Origin: RCIO01 sp965232405
GTDB taxonomy: Bacteria > Pseudomonadota > Alphaproteobacteria > Rhizobiales > Rhizobiaceae
Assembly: GCA_965232405.1 (NCBI GenBank)
Contig: OZ246966.1
Coordinates: forward strand, 1,674,001 to 1,738,000
Direction: 5' to 3'
Length of the DNA: 64,000 nt
Shown here: positions 9,414 to 17,525 of the stretch, in pieces
How positions within the stretch are numbered: position 1 is the stretch's first letter
Layout: every line of letters begins with the position of its first letter
The notes under the pieces: generated by a model
What the model was told of the DNA's origin: nothing
The model's input: only the letters and a program-made list of their open reading frames with translations
Databases searched by the model: none
Program-made: the position numbers and the translations under genes

Positions 9414-10241
9414 TCAGCCGACGAAGGCGCGCTCGACGACGAAATCGCCGGGCGTGGAAACCGAGCCTTCCTTGAGGCCGGCCTTTTCCACCAGCGCCTT
9501 GACGTCCTTGAGCATGTCCATCGAACCGCAGATCATTGCCCGGTCGGTTTCCGGGTTCAGGGGATCGACGCCGAGACCGGCGAACAGCGAACCATCTTCG
9601 ATGCGGGTCGTGACACGACCCATCAGCGGATAGTCCTGGCGGGTGGTCGCTGCGACGTAACGCAGGCGGCCCTCGGTCAATTCCCCGATCAGCGGGTCGC
9701 TGACAATGTCGCGTACGAGATTGTCGCCATACTGGAGATCGGCAACGTCACGGCAGGTGTTGGCGAGAATGATCTCGTCGAACTTTTCGTAGGTCTCGGG
9801 ATCGCGGATCAGGCTCGCGAAGGGTGCGATACCGGTGCCGGTGGCGAACATGTATACGCGCTTGGCCGGCGTGAGCGCATCGACGATGAGCGTTCCTGTC
9901 GGCTTCTGCCGCATCAGGACAGTGTCACCCGGCTGGATCTTCTGCAGGTGCTGTGTCAGCGGGCCGTCCTGAACCTTGATGGAATAGAACTCGATCTCGT
10001 CGTCCCATGCCGGACTGGCGATCGAGTAGGCGCGGAAGACCGGCTTCTCAGCATTTGGCAGACCGATCATCACGAATTCGCCGGAGCGAAAGCGGAAGCT
10101 CTGCGGGCGGGTGATGCGGAAAGCAAACAGGCGGTCGGTATAGTGCGTCACCGACACAACCTTCTCGGCGAAGACGCCGGAGGGGATCGGAAATTCGACC
10201 GGATTTGCGTTTTCCAGATTGCCGGATGCAACCGTGTTCAT
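9414..10241 (-). CDS. fpr: Ferredoxin--NADP reductase
   Basis: This FAD enzyme exchanges electrons between NADPH and ferredoxin or flavodoxin, often for oxidative-stress defence or Fe-S enzymes. The 275-residue product has the FAD motif RAYSIASP, the NADP-binding FATGTGIAPFASLI, and the C-terminal MICGSMDMLKDV. It ends with an FVERAFVG-type aromatic tail seen in the bacterial subclass. The chosen ATG gives MNTVASGNLENANP; longer frames run into the promoter. It is divergent from hyuA across 194 bp. It could supply electrons to the Fe-S reductase at 18378-19910, but that is only an inference from shared location. Confidence 0.94.
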   Translation of the reverse strand: MNTVASGNLENANPVEFPIPSGVFAEKVVSVTHYTDRLFAFRITRPQSFRFRSGEFVMIGLPNAEKPVFRAYSIASPAWDDEIEFYSIKVQDGPLTQHLQKIQPGDTVLMRQKPTGTLIVDALTPAKRVYMFATGTGIAPFASLIRDPETYEKFDEIILANTCRDVADLQYGDNLVRDIVSDPLIGELTEGRLRYVAATTRQDYPLMGRVTTRIEDGSLFAGLGVDPLNPETDRAMICGSMDMLKDVKALVEKAGLKEGSVSTPGDFVVERAFVG

Positions 10242-10341
10242 GTCTCGAACCCCGATTCTGGATGGGCGGATCGTATCGTCTTGGGATCGCATTTCCGCGC
10301 GGCAATTACATGGTTTCCGGCACGGCTTGTCAGTCAAATTG

Positions 10342-10357
10342 ATTAGTATACAAATGA
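10342..10357. promoter_or_regulatory. Operator-like palindrome in the fpr/hyuA intergenic region
   Basis: ATTAGTATACAAATGA is a near-palindrome centred on GTATAC, of the kind bound by FadR/GntR-type regulators. A nearly identical sequence (14 of 16 bases) occurs at 23560-23575 between the molybdenum hydroxylase operon and pncA, and a GTATAC palindrome sits at 27031-27036 before gntR. It is about 80 bp before hyuA and 100 bp from fpr. The regulator assignment is inference. Confidence 0.5.
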
Positions 10358-10435
10358 ATATTGCGTCAAGGTGAGCGCTGGGAGCAGCGTTCCAAATTCG
10401 GCTTTTGATCGGGACGGATATTCCGGATTTCGGGC

Positions 10436-12511
10436 ATGAACGAGAATACCGGATCGGGTGAGGATTATGTGGTTGCCGGCATCGATGTCGGCGGCACATT
10501 CACCGACCTGATCCTTGTAGACGCCGGATCCGGCAGTGTCAGGATCGCCAAGACCCCCACGACACTAGACAATCAGGCCTCCGGCGTGATCGCGGCTCTC
10601 GACCAGGCAGGCGTGCCGGTCGGCGAGATCGACCTCATCGTCCACGGCACGACCACCACAACCAATGCCGTGCTGGAGCGCCGGCTGGCGAAGACCGGCA
10701 TGATCACGACAGCCGGCTTCCGGGACGTGATCGAACTCGGACGCCGCACCCGGCCGCAACCCTATGGCATGACCGGCACGTTCACGCCGCTGATCCCGCG
10801 CAATCTCAGGCTGGAAGTGGCCGAGCGCATGGACGCACGCGGCCGTGTGCTCACCCCGCTCGATGAAGAGGCAATGCGCCGGGCCGTGCGGGCGCTACTC
10901 GAAGCCGGCTGCGAAACGCTGGTGATCCACTTCCTGCATGCCTATGCCAATCCCGCGCATGAATTGCGGGCGGCCGAAATTGCCGCCGAACTCTGGCCGA
11001 ACGAACACATCACCACCGGTCATTCGCTACTGTCGGAAGCACGTGAGTTCGAGCGCGGCGTGACGGCTGCCGTCAACGCGTCGGTTCAGCCGATCCTGGA
11101 GCGTTATGTCGAGCGGTTGAGAACCGAACTCGCAGGGCGTGGTTATGCGCGCGACTATCTGATGATGAACGGCAATGGCGGCATGATCTCGTCGTCGCTG
11201 GTTGCGCGGGAAGCTGCCAAGACCGTAATGTCTGGGCCTGCCTCGGGGGTCATGGCTGCCGCACACACCGGCGCCCGCGCCGGCCATCGGGATCTGATCA
11301 GCTACGACATGGGCGGCACGTCCACCGACGTGGCGTTGATCCGCGATGCAAAACCCGCCGTCTCCAACGAGATCGAAATCGAATATGCGATGCCGATCCA
11401 TGTGCCGATGGTAGACGTTCACACGCTAGGCGCTGGCGGCGGCTCCATCGCGCGCGTCGACGAAGCCGGGCTGGTCAGGATCGGGCCGGAAAGCGCAGGA
11501 GCTACCCCCGGTCCGATCTGCTACGGGCGCGGCGGCACCGAGCCGACCATCAGCGATGCCAACCTGGTTCTGGGCAGGCTGTCGCCCGCCAAACTTCTCA
11601 GCGTCGACAACCCGGTCACGCGCGAAAGCGTGGAAGCGGTCTTTGCCGAACGGATCGGTTCGCGCATTGGCAAGGATGGCACCGAAGCTGCGGGCGCAGT
11701 GTTGCAGATGGCCAATTTGAAGATGGCGGGTGCCGTGCGCATGGTGTCATTGGCGCGTGGCCTCGACCCCCGCGATTTCGCGCTGTTCGCCTTCGGGGGC
11801 GCCGGCCCGCTGCACGCCGCGGCGCTGGCGCGTGAACTCGGCATCCCAAGGGTTCTTGTTCCGGCGCGACCCGGCATCACCAATGCGCTAGGTTGCGTGG
11901 TCGCCGATTTGCGGCACGATTTCGTGCGCACCCTGAACCGGCCGCTGCAAACCGTCGACCAATCGATCATCCGGGACGTGCTGGAAGAACAGAAGGCGGA
12001 TGGCCTGTCGCTGATCGGCATGGAGGCGGTGAAGCCAAAAACCACCCGCTTTTCGCATTCGGCCGACATGCAGTTCATCGGCCAGACGCATATCATCAAC
12101 GTGCCGCTGCCATCGGCCGAGGTGGACATCGGGTCGCTGCAAACGCTCTTCGAGGAAGCCTATTTCGCGCGATTCCGGGTCTCGCTGCCGGAAATCCGCG
12201 CCAATCTGGTCAACCTCAACACGTCCGTCATCGGCGAGCGCGAACCGATCGATCTGGCCCTGCTGATCGATGCCGGCGGGCGATCAGCAACATTGGACAG
12301 CGCGCTCAATGAGACGCGCAAGGTCTGGTTCGACGGCATATGGCACGACACGCCGGTCTATTCGCGCGAGAAACTGCCACTCGATGCCGAAATCGAAGGA
12401 CCCGCCATCCTCGAACAGCGTGACGCGACGACCGTGCTGGAACCTGGCGACCGGGCGACCAGCGATGCGGACGGCAATCTGATCGTCGAAGTCGGGAGCA
12501 GGGCCGCATGA
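10436..12511 (+). CDS. hyuA: Hydantoinase/oxoprolinase family protein, subunit A
   Basis: The 691-residue protein belongs to the HyuA/OplA family, ATP-dependent enzymes that open lactam or hydantoin rings (N-methylhydantoinase A, 5-oxoprolinase) or act in acetone carboxylation. It has the ASKHA nucleotide fold: GIDVGGTFTDLILVD near residue 14, the SYDMGGTSTDVALI block near 283, and FAFGGAGPLHAAAL near 442. Length fits stand-alone HyuA. It overlaps hyuB by four bases (ATGA), so the two subunits are translationally coupled. The substrate is unknown. The shared operator with the N-heterocycle operon at 16-23 kb makes a cyclic amide an attractive guess. Confidence 0.9.
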   Translation: MNENTGSGEDYVVAGIDVGGTFTDLILVDAGSGSVRIAKTPTTLDNQASGVIAALDQAGVPVGEIDLIVHGTTTTTNAVLERRLAKTGMITTAGFRDVIELGRRTRPQPYGMTGTFTPLIPRNLRLEVAERMDARGRVLTPLDEEAMRRAVRALLEAGCETLVIHFLHAYANPAHELRAAEIAAELWPNEHITTGHSLLSEAREFERGVTAAVNASVQPILERYVERLRTELAGRGYARDYLMMNGNGGMISSSLVAREAAKTVMSGPASGVMAAAHTGARAGHRDLISYDMGGTSTDVALIRDAKPAVSNEIEIEYAMPIHVPMVDVHTLGAGGGSIARVDEAGLVRIGPESAGATPGPICYGRGGTEPTISDANLVLGRLSPAKLLSVDNPVTRESVEAVFAERIGSRIGKDGTEAAGAVLQMANLKMAGAVRMVSLARGLDPRDFALFAFGGAGPLHAAALARELGIPRVLVPARPGITNALGCVVADLRHDFVRTLNRPLQTVDQSIIRDVLEEQKADGLSLIGMEAVKPKTTRFSHSADMQFIGQTHIINVPLPSAEVDIGSLQTLFEEAYFARFRVSLPEIRANLVNLNTSVIGEREPIDLALLIDAGGRSATLDSALNETRKVWFDGIWHDTPVYSREKLPLDAEIEGPAILEQRDATTVLEPGDRATSDADGNLIVEVGSRAA

Positions 12512-14259
12512 GCACACTCGACGCCATCACGCTTTCCGTCATCGAAGCCGGGTTGCAACAAGTCTGCGACGAGATGGACCTCGCCTTCTCACGCGCCGCC
12601 TTCTCGCCTGTCATCGCCGAAGCCAATGACCGCTCAGACGGCATCTATTCTGCCGAGGACGGCTCGCTGATCGCGCAGGGGCTGGGCGGGCTGCCGGTCT
12701 TTGTCGGGGTCATGCAATATTCGACCCGAACGCTGATCGAAATGATCGAGGATGGTCGTGTCGGTGCGCCCGAACCCGGCGATATCTATATCGTCAACGA
12801 TCCTTATCTCGGCGGCACGCATCTGATGGATGTGCGCTTCGCCATGCCGTTCTGGCGCGACGGCAAGATCTGGTGCTGGCTGTCAAACACCGGCCACTGG
12901 CCGGACATTGGCGGTGCGGTGCCCGGCGGGTTTTCGGCGTCGGCCACGGCCGTCGAGCAGGAGGGGTTGCGGCTGCCGCCGGTGAAGCTGTTCAAAAAGG
13001 GCGAACTCGACCCCGAGATCTATTCGATCATCACGTCCAACATTCGTGTCGCGGACCAGCGCATCGGCGATATCAAGGCGCAGGCGGCAGCGCTTCACGT
13101 CGGAGCGGACAGGTTGACGGCGCTGCTTGATCGATACGGTGACGAGACCGCAAGGGCGGCGATCGCCGAGTTGCGCCAGCGCGCAGCCACCCAGATGCGC
13201 GCGCGCATAGGCGCGATGGCCGACGGTACCTATGAGGGCGAAGCCTTTGTCGATTCCGACGGGGTGGTGAACGAACCGCTCAGGATTGCGCTCGCGATCG
13301 AGAAAAAGGGCGAGACGCTCACCTTCGATTTCGCCGGCTCCAGCCCGCCCTGCGCGGGACCGATGAACTCGGTGCTGGCGACCACACTATCGTCCGTCTA
13401 CCTGGCGATCCGCCACATCTTTCCCGACGTGCCGCTATCGGCCGGCGCGTTCGAGCCTCTGATCGTCAAAGACCCTGACGGAACCTTTCTGCATGCGAAA
13501 TATCCGCGCCCGGTGTCCGGCTGTGCAGCGGAGGTATCGCAGCGCATTGCCGAAGCGGTGTTTTCGGCGATGGTCAAGGCTATCCCGGAGGGCGTCACCG
13601 CGGCGCCAGCCGGCTCGAGCGGCAATTTCGGGCTAGGCGGGCATGACCCCGAACGCGAACGTGATTTCGTGCTCTACCAGATTTCCGGTGGCGGTTATGG
13701 CGGCAACGCGCATCATGACGGCCTGTCAAATGGCTGTTCGACCATCGGCATTTCCAAATCTCCGCCGGTCGAGATCATGGAGCAGAACTACCCGGTTCTC
13801 TACCGCCGGTATGCGCTGCGCGAAGGTTCGGGTGGTGCCGGAATACACCGGGGCGGATTCGGGCTCGCCTACGAGGTGGAACTGCTGAGAGGCAATGCGC
13901 GCGCGTCTTTCGTCATGGATCATGGCCGGTATGGCCCGCAAGGCGTTCTCGGTGGTGCGGACGGTGGGGTGAACACGGTAAAGGTCTGGCGCGGCGGCGA
14001 GGCGCATGTGCCCGAACATCTTTCCAAGGAACAGGACATCCAGCTCGCGGCGGGCGACCGGGTGGAGGTCGGCACGCCCGGCGGCGGCGGCTATGGCGAT
14101 CCCTTCCAGCGCGATGCACGTTCCGTGGCAGAGGATGTTACGCTGGGATATTACACGACCGAAGAAGCGGAACGGCTGTTCGGCGTTATACTGGCGAGGG
14201 ACGGTTCCGTGGATCTGGCATCGACAAAAGCGCGGCGCGGGGGACAGGACCTTCAATGA
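12508..14259 (+). CDS. hyuB: Hydantoinase B/oxoprolinase family protein, subunit B
   Basis: This is the partner of HyuA in the ATP-dependent amide-ring hydrolase complex. The 583-residue sequence contains the family blocks SPVIAEANDRSDGIYSAEDG, GDIYIVNDPYLGGTHLMDV and GNTGHWPDIGG-like SNTGHWPDIGGAVPG. The C-terminal glycine-rich GTPGGGGYGDPFQRD is the standard HyuB ending. It overlaps both hyuA and the next gene by ATGA junctions, so all three are in one operon. The exact substrate cannot be read from the sequence. Confidence 0.9.
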   Translation: MSTLDAITLSVIEAGLQQVCDEMDLAFSRAAFSPVIAEANDRSDGIYSAEDGSLIAQGLGGLPVFVGVMQYSTRTLIEMIEDGRVGAPEPGDIYIVNDPYLGGTHLMDVRFAMPFWRDGKIWCWLSNTGHWPDIGGAVPGGFSASATAVEQEGLRLPPVKLFKKGELDPEIYSIITSNIRVADQRIGDIKAQAAALHVGADRLTALLDRYGDETARAAIAELRQRAATQMRARIGAMADGTYEGEAFVDSDGVVNEPLRIALAIEKKGETLTFDFAGSSPPCAGPMNSVLATTLSSVYLAIRHIFPDVPLSAGAFEPLIVKDPDGTFLHAKYPRPVSGCAAEVSQRIAEAVFSAMVKAIPEGVTAAPAGSSGNFGLGGHDPERERDFVLYQISGGGYGGNAHHDGLSNGCSTIGISKSPPVEIMEQNYPVLYRRYALREGSGGAGIHRGGFGLAYEVELLRGNARASFVMDHGRYGPQGVLGGADGGVNTVKVWRGGEAHVPEHLSKEQDIQLAAGDRVEVGTPGGGGYGDPFQRDARSVAEDVTLGYYTTEEAERLFGVILARDGSVDLASTKARRGGQDLQ

Positions 14260-14786
14260 AGCTCTGGCTGTTCTGGGGATTGGTTGCCGCCAAGGCGGCG
14301 GTCTATCTGGCAATGATCCTGTGGAGCCTCCCCCGCATCGCCTCATACGCAAACGGTCAGACGCCGTTCGACCTGAGGCCCACCGGCTACACGTTCGAGG
14401 AAGCAAAGGCGTTTCTCGCGGCTCTCGGACCCGAGGGAGCTGATTTTTATCGGGACGTGCAACACCAGCTTGACCTGTTCTTTCCGGCTCTGGCAGCCGC
14501 CGTCGTCTTCTTCGCGATCGTATGGCTATTACCGCGGCGGCTCGAAGGATGGCGTTACGTGATCGCCGCACCGGTGGTGCTGATGGCTGTGTTCGACTGG
14601 TCGGAAAACCATGCGGTCGGCCAGATGCTAAATGCCGGCGCCGAGGGGCTGACCGAGGAACTCGCGGGTACCGCCAATATCTGGACCATAGCAAAGGCGA
14701 CGGCCTCGACCGTCGCCTACACTGCCTTGCTGGCTCTGTTGATCTGGAACGGCGTCGCACGCTGGCGACGCCGTTCGAATGCATAG
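14256..14786 (+). CDS. Hypothetical membrane protein, third gene of the hyuAB operon
   Basis: The 176-residue protein is not recognised. It has four likely membrane segments: about 5-24 (LFWGLVAAKAAVYLAMILW), 74-91 (FFPALAAAVVFFAIVWLL), 101-116 (VIAAPVVLMAVFDWSE) and 147-168. A soluble loop of about 45 residues lies between the first two, and an Arg-rich C-terminus suggests a cytoplasmic tail. Its start overlaps the hyuB stop (ATGA), so it is translated with the hydantoinase-like enzyme. A role in uptake or in anchoring the complex is possible but has no direct support. It converges with the curlin gene, three bases between stops. Confidence 0.7.
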   Translation: MKLWLFWGLVAAKAAVYLAMILWSLPRIASYANGQTPFDLRPTGYTFEEAKAFLAALGPEGADFYRDVQHQLDLFFPALAAAVVFFAIVWLLPRRLEGWRYVIAAPVVLMAVFDWSENHAVGQMLNAGAEGLTEELAGTANIWTIAKATASTVAYTALLALLIWNGVARWRRRSNA

Positions 14787-14789
14787 GGC

Positions 14790-15194
14790 TTACCAGCCGA
14801 ACTGAAGCGTGGCGCAGGTGCCGCCGTCGCCATTCTGCTGAACATGCCCATTGGTGTTCTTGCCGAACTGGAACAGGCCGCAGGCATTGCCGTTGCCGTT
14901 CTGGACCAGCGTGCCGTTGTGGCCGTCGCCTTCCTGATGAACGACACCGAGATTGCCGGAACCGTTCTGCATCAGGCCGGCCGCGTTGCCGTTGCCGTTT
15001 TGCGTGATGCCGCCATTCTTGATGCCGTTGAACAGGGCGTACATGCCCAGTCCCATGCGCATCGCCTTTTCCTGGTCGGCATCGGCGGGAGCGAGGTTGA
15101 TCGAAATCTGGCCGCCGGCGAATGCCGGGGCGGTCAGCGAGGCGGTGCCGATAATGATGGCGGCGAGTGCTGCTTTCAGGGTCTTGCGGGTCAT
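14790..15194 (-). CDS. Curlin-repeat secreted protein (second curlin)
   Basis: The 134-residue protein starts MTRKTLKAALAAIIIG and has a Sec signal peptide ending AFA-GGQ. From about residue 55 it carries curlin-type half repeats of pattern QxGxxN: TQNGNGN, MQNGSGN, HQEGDGHN, VQNGNGN, FQFGKNTN and QQNGDGG. Such repeats stack as an amyloid beta-solenoid outside the cell. It could be a nucleator (CsgB-like) or a second structural subunit; repeat quality does not decide. The leader GAGGAGAGAACCA closely resembles those of the other curlin and of an unrelated secreted gene at 37458. A terminator lies between it and csgH, so it probably has its own promoter in 15195-15344. Confidence 0.85.
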   Translation of the reverse strand: MTRKTLKAALAAIIIGTASLTAPAFAGGQISINLAPADADQEKAMRMGLGMYALFNGIKNGGITQNGNGNAAGLMQNGSGNLGVVHQEGDGHNGTLVQNGNGNACGLFQFGKNTNGHVQQNGDGGTCATLQFGW

Positions 15195-15344
15195 TGGTTC
15201 TCTCCTCTGGGTCTTGCTTTGACTGGATTGTTCGAGCTGTCCTTCAGCCGATGGAGACACATTTGCAGCCACCCGCTGAACCCATCCGGAACCCGGCATT
15301 CAGTTTTTGTTCATTGAAATCGGCCCCTGCGCCGCAACGAAAAT

Positions 15345-15366
15345 GGGCTCCGTAAAACCGGAGCCC
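15345..15366 (-). terminator. Rho-independent-type hairpin after csgH
   Basis: GGGCTCCG (15345-15352) pairs perfectly with CGGAGCCC (15359-15366) across a six-base loop. On the minus strand the stem is followed by ATTTTCG, and on the plus strand by TTTT. It lies 23 bases after the csgH stop, so it most likely ends the csgA-csgH transcript before the second curlin gene. Confidence 0.7.
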
Positions 15367-15389
15367 TTTTCAGATGCAGTGCAGCCGGA

Positions 15390-15782
15390 TCAGATCGAAC
15401 CAACCCGTTCGCTGCACTGATAGGTCTCGCCACCAAGCGTGACTTCGAGGCTGGCGTCATAGGAGGCGCCGTAGCCGCCAACCATCACCTTGCCAAGCGT
15501 AACCTCGTCACCAGCGCCGGCGGAGAAGCCGCCGCCCTGGCGAATGTTGGTGTTGCCCGAACCGCCAACGCTGGCGATCTGGAAACGGTAAGTGCCGGTG
15601 ACCGCACTGTCGGCCAGCACCACGCCTTCGAGCGAAATCATCGAACCCTGCTGGGTTGCCTTGATCTGGCAGATTGCAGGGCCGGTGTCGCCATCGTCGC
15701 TCGACGCATAGGCCGCGCCGGCTGCGGCGATACCCAGCACCACGGGTGCGACACGGGTGAGAAGCTTGCTGTTTGTAAACAT
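15390..15782 (-). CDS. csgH: CsgH-like curli assembly/inhibitor protein
   Basis: The 130-residue secreted protein has an N-terminal signal (VAPVVLGIAAAGAAYA) and a single immunoglobulin-like domain. The pattern CQIKATQQG, TYRFQIASVGGSGNTNIRQGGGFSAGAGDE and a C-terminal ETYQC is that of CsgH. CsgH is the alphaproteobacterial counterpart of CsgC, a periplasmic protein that prevents early curlin polymerisation. The two cysteines near the domain ends likely form a disulfide. It lies between two curlin genes, with a hairpin terminator right after it. The start MFTNSKLLTR follows a GGAGATCAGGAC leader. Confidence 0.75.
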   Translation of the reverse strand: MFTNSKLLTRVAPVVLGIAAAGAAYASSDDGDTGPAICQIKATQQGSMISLEGVVLADSAVTGTYRFQIASVGGSGNTNIRQGGGFSAGAGDEVTLGKVMVGGYGASYDASLEVTLGGETYQCSERVGSI

Positions 15783-15880
15783 GTCCTGATCTCCTTGCTG
15801 GCCGCGGATGCCGGCCAAGAGGGCCGGACACCCCCTTGACCGGTTGAACCAGTTTGCTGGTCGGTGTCTCGGTCTGCCGC

Positions 15881-16312
15881 TTACGGGCAGGCCTGGACGA
15901 ACGCTGCGACGTTGCCGTTGCCACCCTGGGTGACGTTGGCGCTGCAGTTGTTGCCGACCTGTACACCGGCGGCGATGTTGCCATTGCCGTCCTGGGTCAG
16001 GATCGAGGTGTGGTTGTTACCGAACTGGGCGACGCCAGCGGCGTTGCCGTGACCGTTCTGCCAGGTGTCGGAGTAGTTGTTGAAGCCGTGCTGTCCGGTC
16101 GCGGCGGTGTTGCCGTTGCCGTACTGCTTGCTGATCGTCGTGTTCCAGACACCGTCCTGATAGACGCCGATCGTGTTGCCGAAGCCGGCCTGTTCGCCGC
16201 CAGCGCCATTGCCGAAGCCGTACTGTTCGATGAAGACGTCGTTGGCCATTGCCGGCACGGAAGCGCCCATGACAGCTGCGATTGCGGTTGCGATGATGAG
16301 TTTGCGGGTCAT
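15881..16312 (-). CDS. csgA: Curlin-repeat secreted protein, CsgA-like
   Basis: The 143-residue protein has a signal peptide (MTRKLIIATAIAAVMGASVPAMA) and then about ten curlin half repeats almost without interruption, for example IEQYGFGN, VYQDGVWN, TGQHGFNN, TWQNGHGN, TQDGNGN and TQGGNGN. This is the major-fibre pattern of curli. Two cysteines near the end (NNCSAN, QACP) are unusual in curlin repeats. It is first in the curli-like locus, with 170 bp upstream before the MarR gene. No csgG, csgE, csgF or csgD gene is in the window, so export would need genes elsewhere. Confidence 0.85.
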   Translation of the reverse strand: MTRKLIIATAIAAVMGASVPAMANDVFIEQYGFGNGAGGEQAGFGNTIGVYQDGVWNTTISKQYGNGNTAATGQHGFNNYSDTWQNGHGNAAGVAQFGNNHTSILTQDGNGNIAAGVQVGNNCSANVTQGGNGNVAAFVQACP

Positions 16313-16482
16313 TTCTCTCTCTCCTCTGATGGTTTTGCGGTTTGTCCGCGTTGACGATGAGAGAGGTAGAATCAGCCCCCGGAACCGGACCTGAACTTGC
16401 CGTTCAGAATTCGTTCACCGGGCAAATACCTAGCAAAATCAGTTAGTTGAGATCAGAAGAATTTTGACTCGGCCCGAAGAGG

Positions 16483-16944
16483 CTAGGAAAGTTTGGCGAG
16501 CAGGCGGGCAAGCGTCGCGGCTTCGCGCTGGTTCAGCGGCTCGATCGTCTCGGCCGTGACCTCCGCCGCCTCCCGCATCAGCCCCCCAATCGTGGCGCGG
16601 CCGCCGGCCGACAGGCTGACCACGATGCGACGTCGGTCGGATTCGTGTTCGGCAAGTTCGACCAGGCCGCGCCCGCGCAGGCGATCGATCACGCCCTTGA
16701 CCGTTGCAGCGTCCATGGCGACGAGCTGGCCAAGCTGGTTCTGCGACGTCTCGCCAACTTCCCACAGTCTGGCAAGCACTGCGAATTGCGGCGGGGTCAG
16801 GTCAGGGATGTGCTTGGCGAATATTGCCAGATGACGCTGGTTGGCCTTGCGCAGCAGAAAGCCGATCTGATCGTCCAGCCGGTATTCGCTATCGGCATCG
16901 CCGATATCCTGCGAGGGTCGGGGCCTGGCCGCCGCGCCGCTCAT
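16483..16944 (-). CDS. MarR family transcriptional regulator
   Basis: The 153-residue winged-helix protein has the MarR core: LTPPQFAVLARLWEVGETSQNQLGQLVAMDAATVKGVIDRLRGRGLVE, with the wing SDRRRIVVSLSAGGRA. MarR proteins usually repress neighbouring genes and release DNA when they bind a small phenolic or cyclic carboxylate. The start MSGAAARPRPSQD overlaps the stop of the PF06684 gene by four bases (ATGA). It is therefore the last gene of the 6-hydroxynicotinate-reductase-like operon and is its most likely local regulator. It also lies directly upstream of csgA, but 170 bp away. Confidence 0.9.
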   Translation of the reverse strand: MSGAAARPRPSQDIGDADSEYRLDDQIGFLLRKANQRHLAIFAKHIPDLTPPQFAVLARLWEVGETSQNQLGQLVAMDAATVKGVIDRLRGRGLVELAEHESDRRRIVVSLSAGGRATIGGLMREAAEVTAETIEPLNQREAATLARLLAKLS

Positions 16945-17525
16945 CGCAATCCGTCCTCGCCCTTGACCTGCCATGCCTCCAGACCGCCCATGCGCGAGTG
17001 AATGCGCGCACCGCAGGCCATTGCGAGGCAGAAAACGATCTCGTCCGGACGCGGTCCGTCCGGCGTGCAAACGGTTATCGCATCGAAATGCGAACGCACA
17101 TAGGCGGCATTGTTGTGCCCGAGCGGCACGTCGAGCGACGAACCGAAGGCGCCGACCTTCATCGCCGAGGGCACAATAGCCTTCGACGCGCCGAGCTTCT
17201 CGCGCATCGCATAGCCGCCCGGCACATGCCAGAGCGCGCCATGCTCGATCTCGCCGGCTGTGCCGACAATGGCGCCCTTGCCGTAACCGTCGATCACGCA
17301 CACATCGCCGCCGAGTGCCGCGATCAGGCGATCGGTCAGTTCGGCCCCGAGCGGCTTGAGATCTTCCATGGCAGGCTGAAGGTCTGGCTCGTAGCGGCCG
17401 GCGAAAGGGTTCTTCACCAGCGCAAGCGCAGCCGCACGACGGCGCGGCTGATCGGCCGGCGTTCCACCGTCGTGGAAAATCTCCTCCGTGAGCACCGCAA
17501 TGCTGCGGACTGGAAATTCAGGCAT
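16941..17525 (-). CDS. Amino acid synthesis family protein (PF06684, DUF1185)
   Basis: The 194-residue protein has the features of PF06684: RSIAVLTEEIFHDGG at the N-terminus, VKNPFAGRYEPDL, the GAIVGTAGEIEHGALWHVPGGYAMRE block, and RSHFDAITVCTPDGPRPDEI. Solved members have a chorismate-mutase-like trimer fold, and their biochemical role is not established. It overlaps the UPF0280 gene by 8 bp and the MarR gene by 4 bp. The operon context suggests it acts on a product of the preceding ring-oxidation and reduction enzymes, perhaps a hydrolytic or isomerising step; this is inference. Confidence 0.85.
   Translation of the reverse strand: MPEFPVRSIAVLTEEIFHDGGTPADQPRRRAAALALVKNPFAGRYEPDLQPAMEDLKPLGAELTDRLIAALGGDVCVIDGYGKGAIVGTAGEIEHGALWHVPGGYAMREKLGASKAIVPSAMKVGAFGSSLDVPLGHNNAAYVRSHFDAITVCTPDGPRPDEIVFCLAMACGARIHSRMGGLEAWQVKGEDGLR

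Noticed and set aside
15811..15827. Short hairpin CCGGCC/GGCCGG between csgA and csgH
   Set aside because: Six base pairs without a T-run; possibly a weak RNA structure tuning csgH, but not enough to call a terminator.
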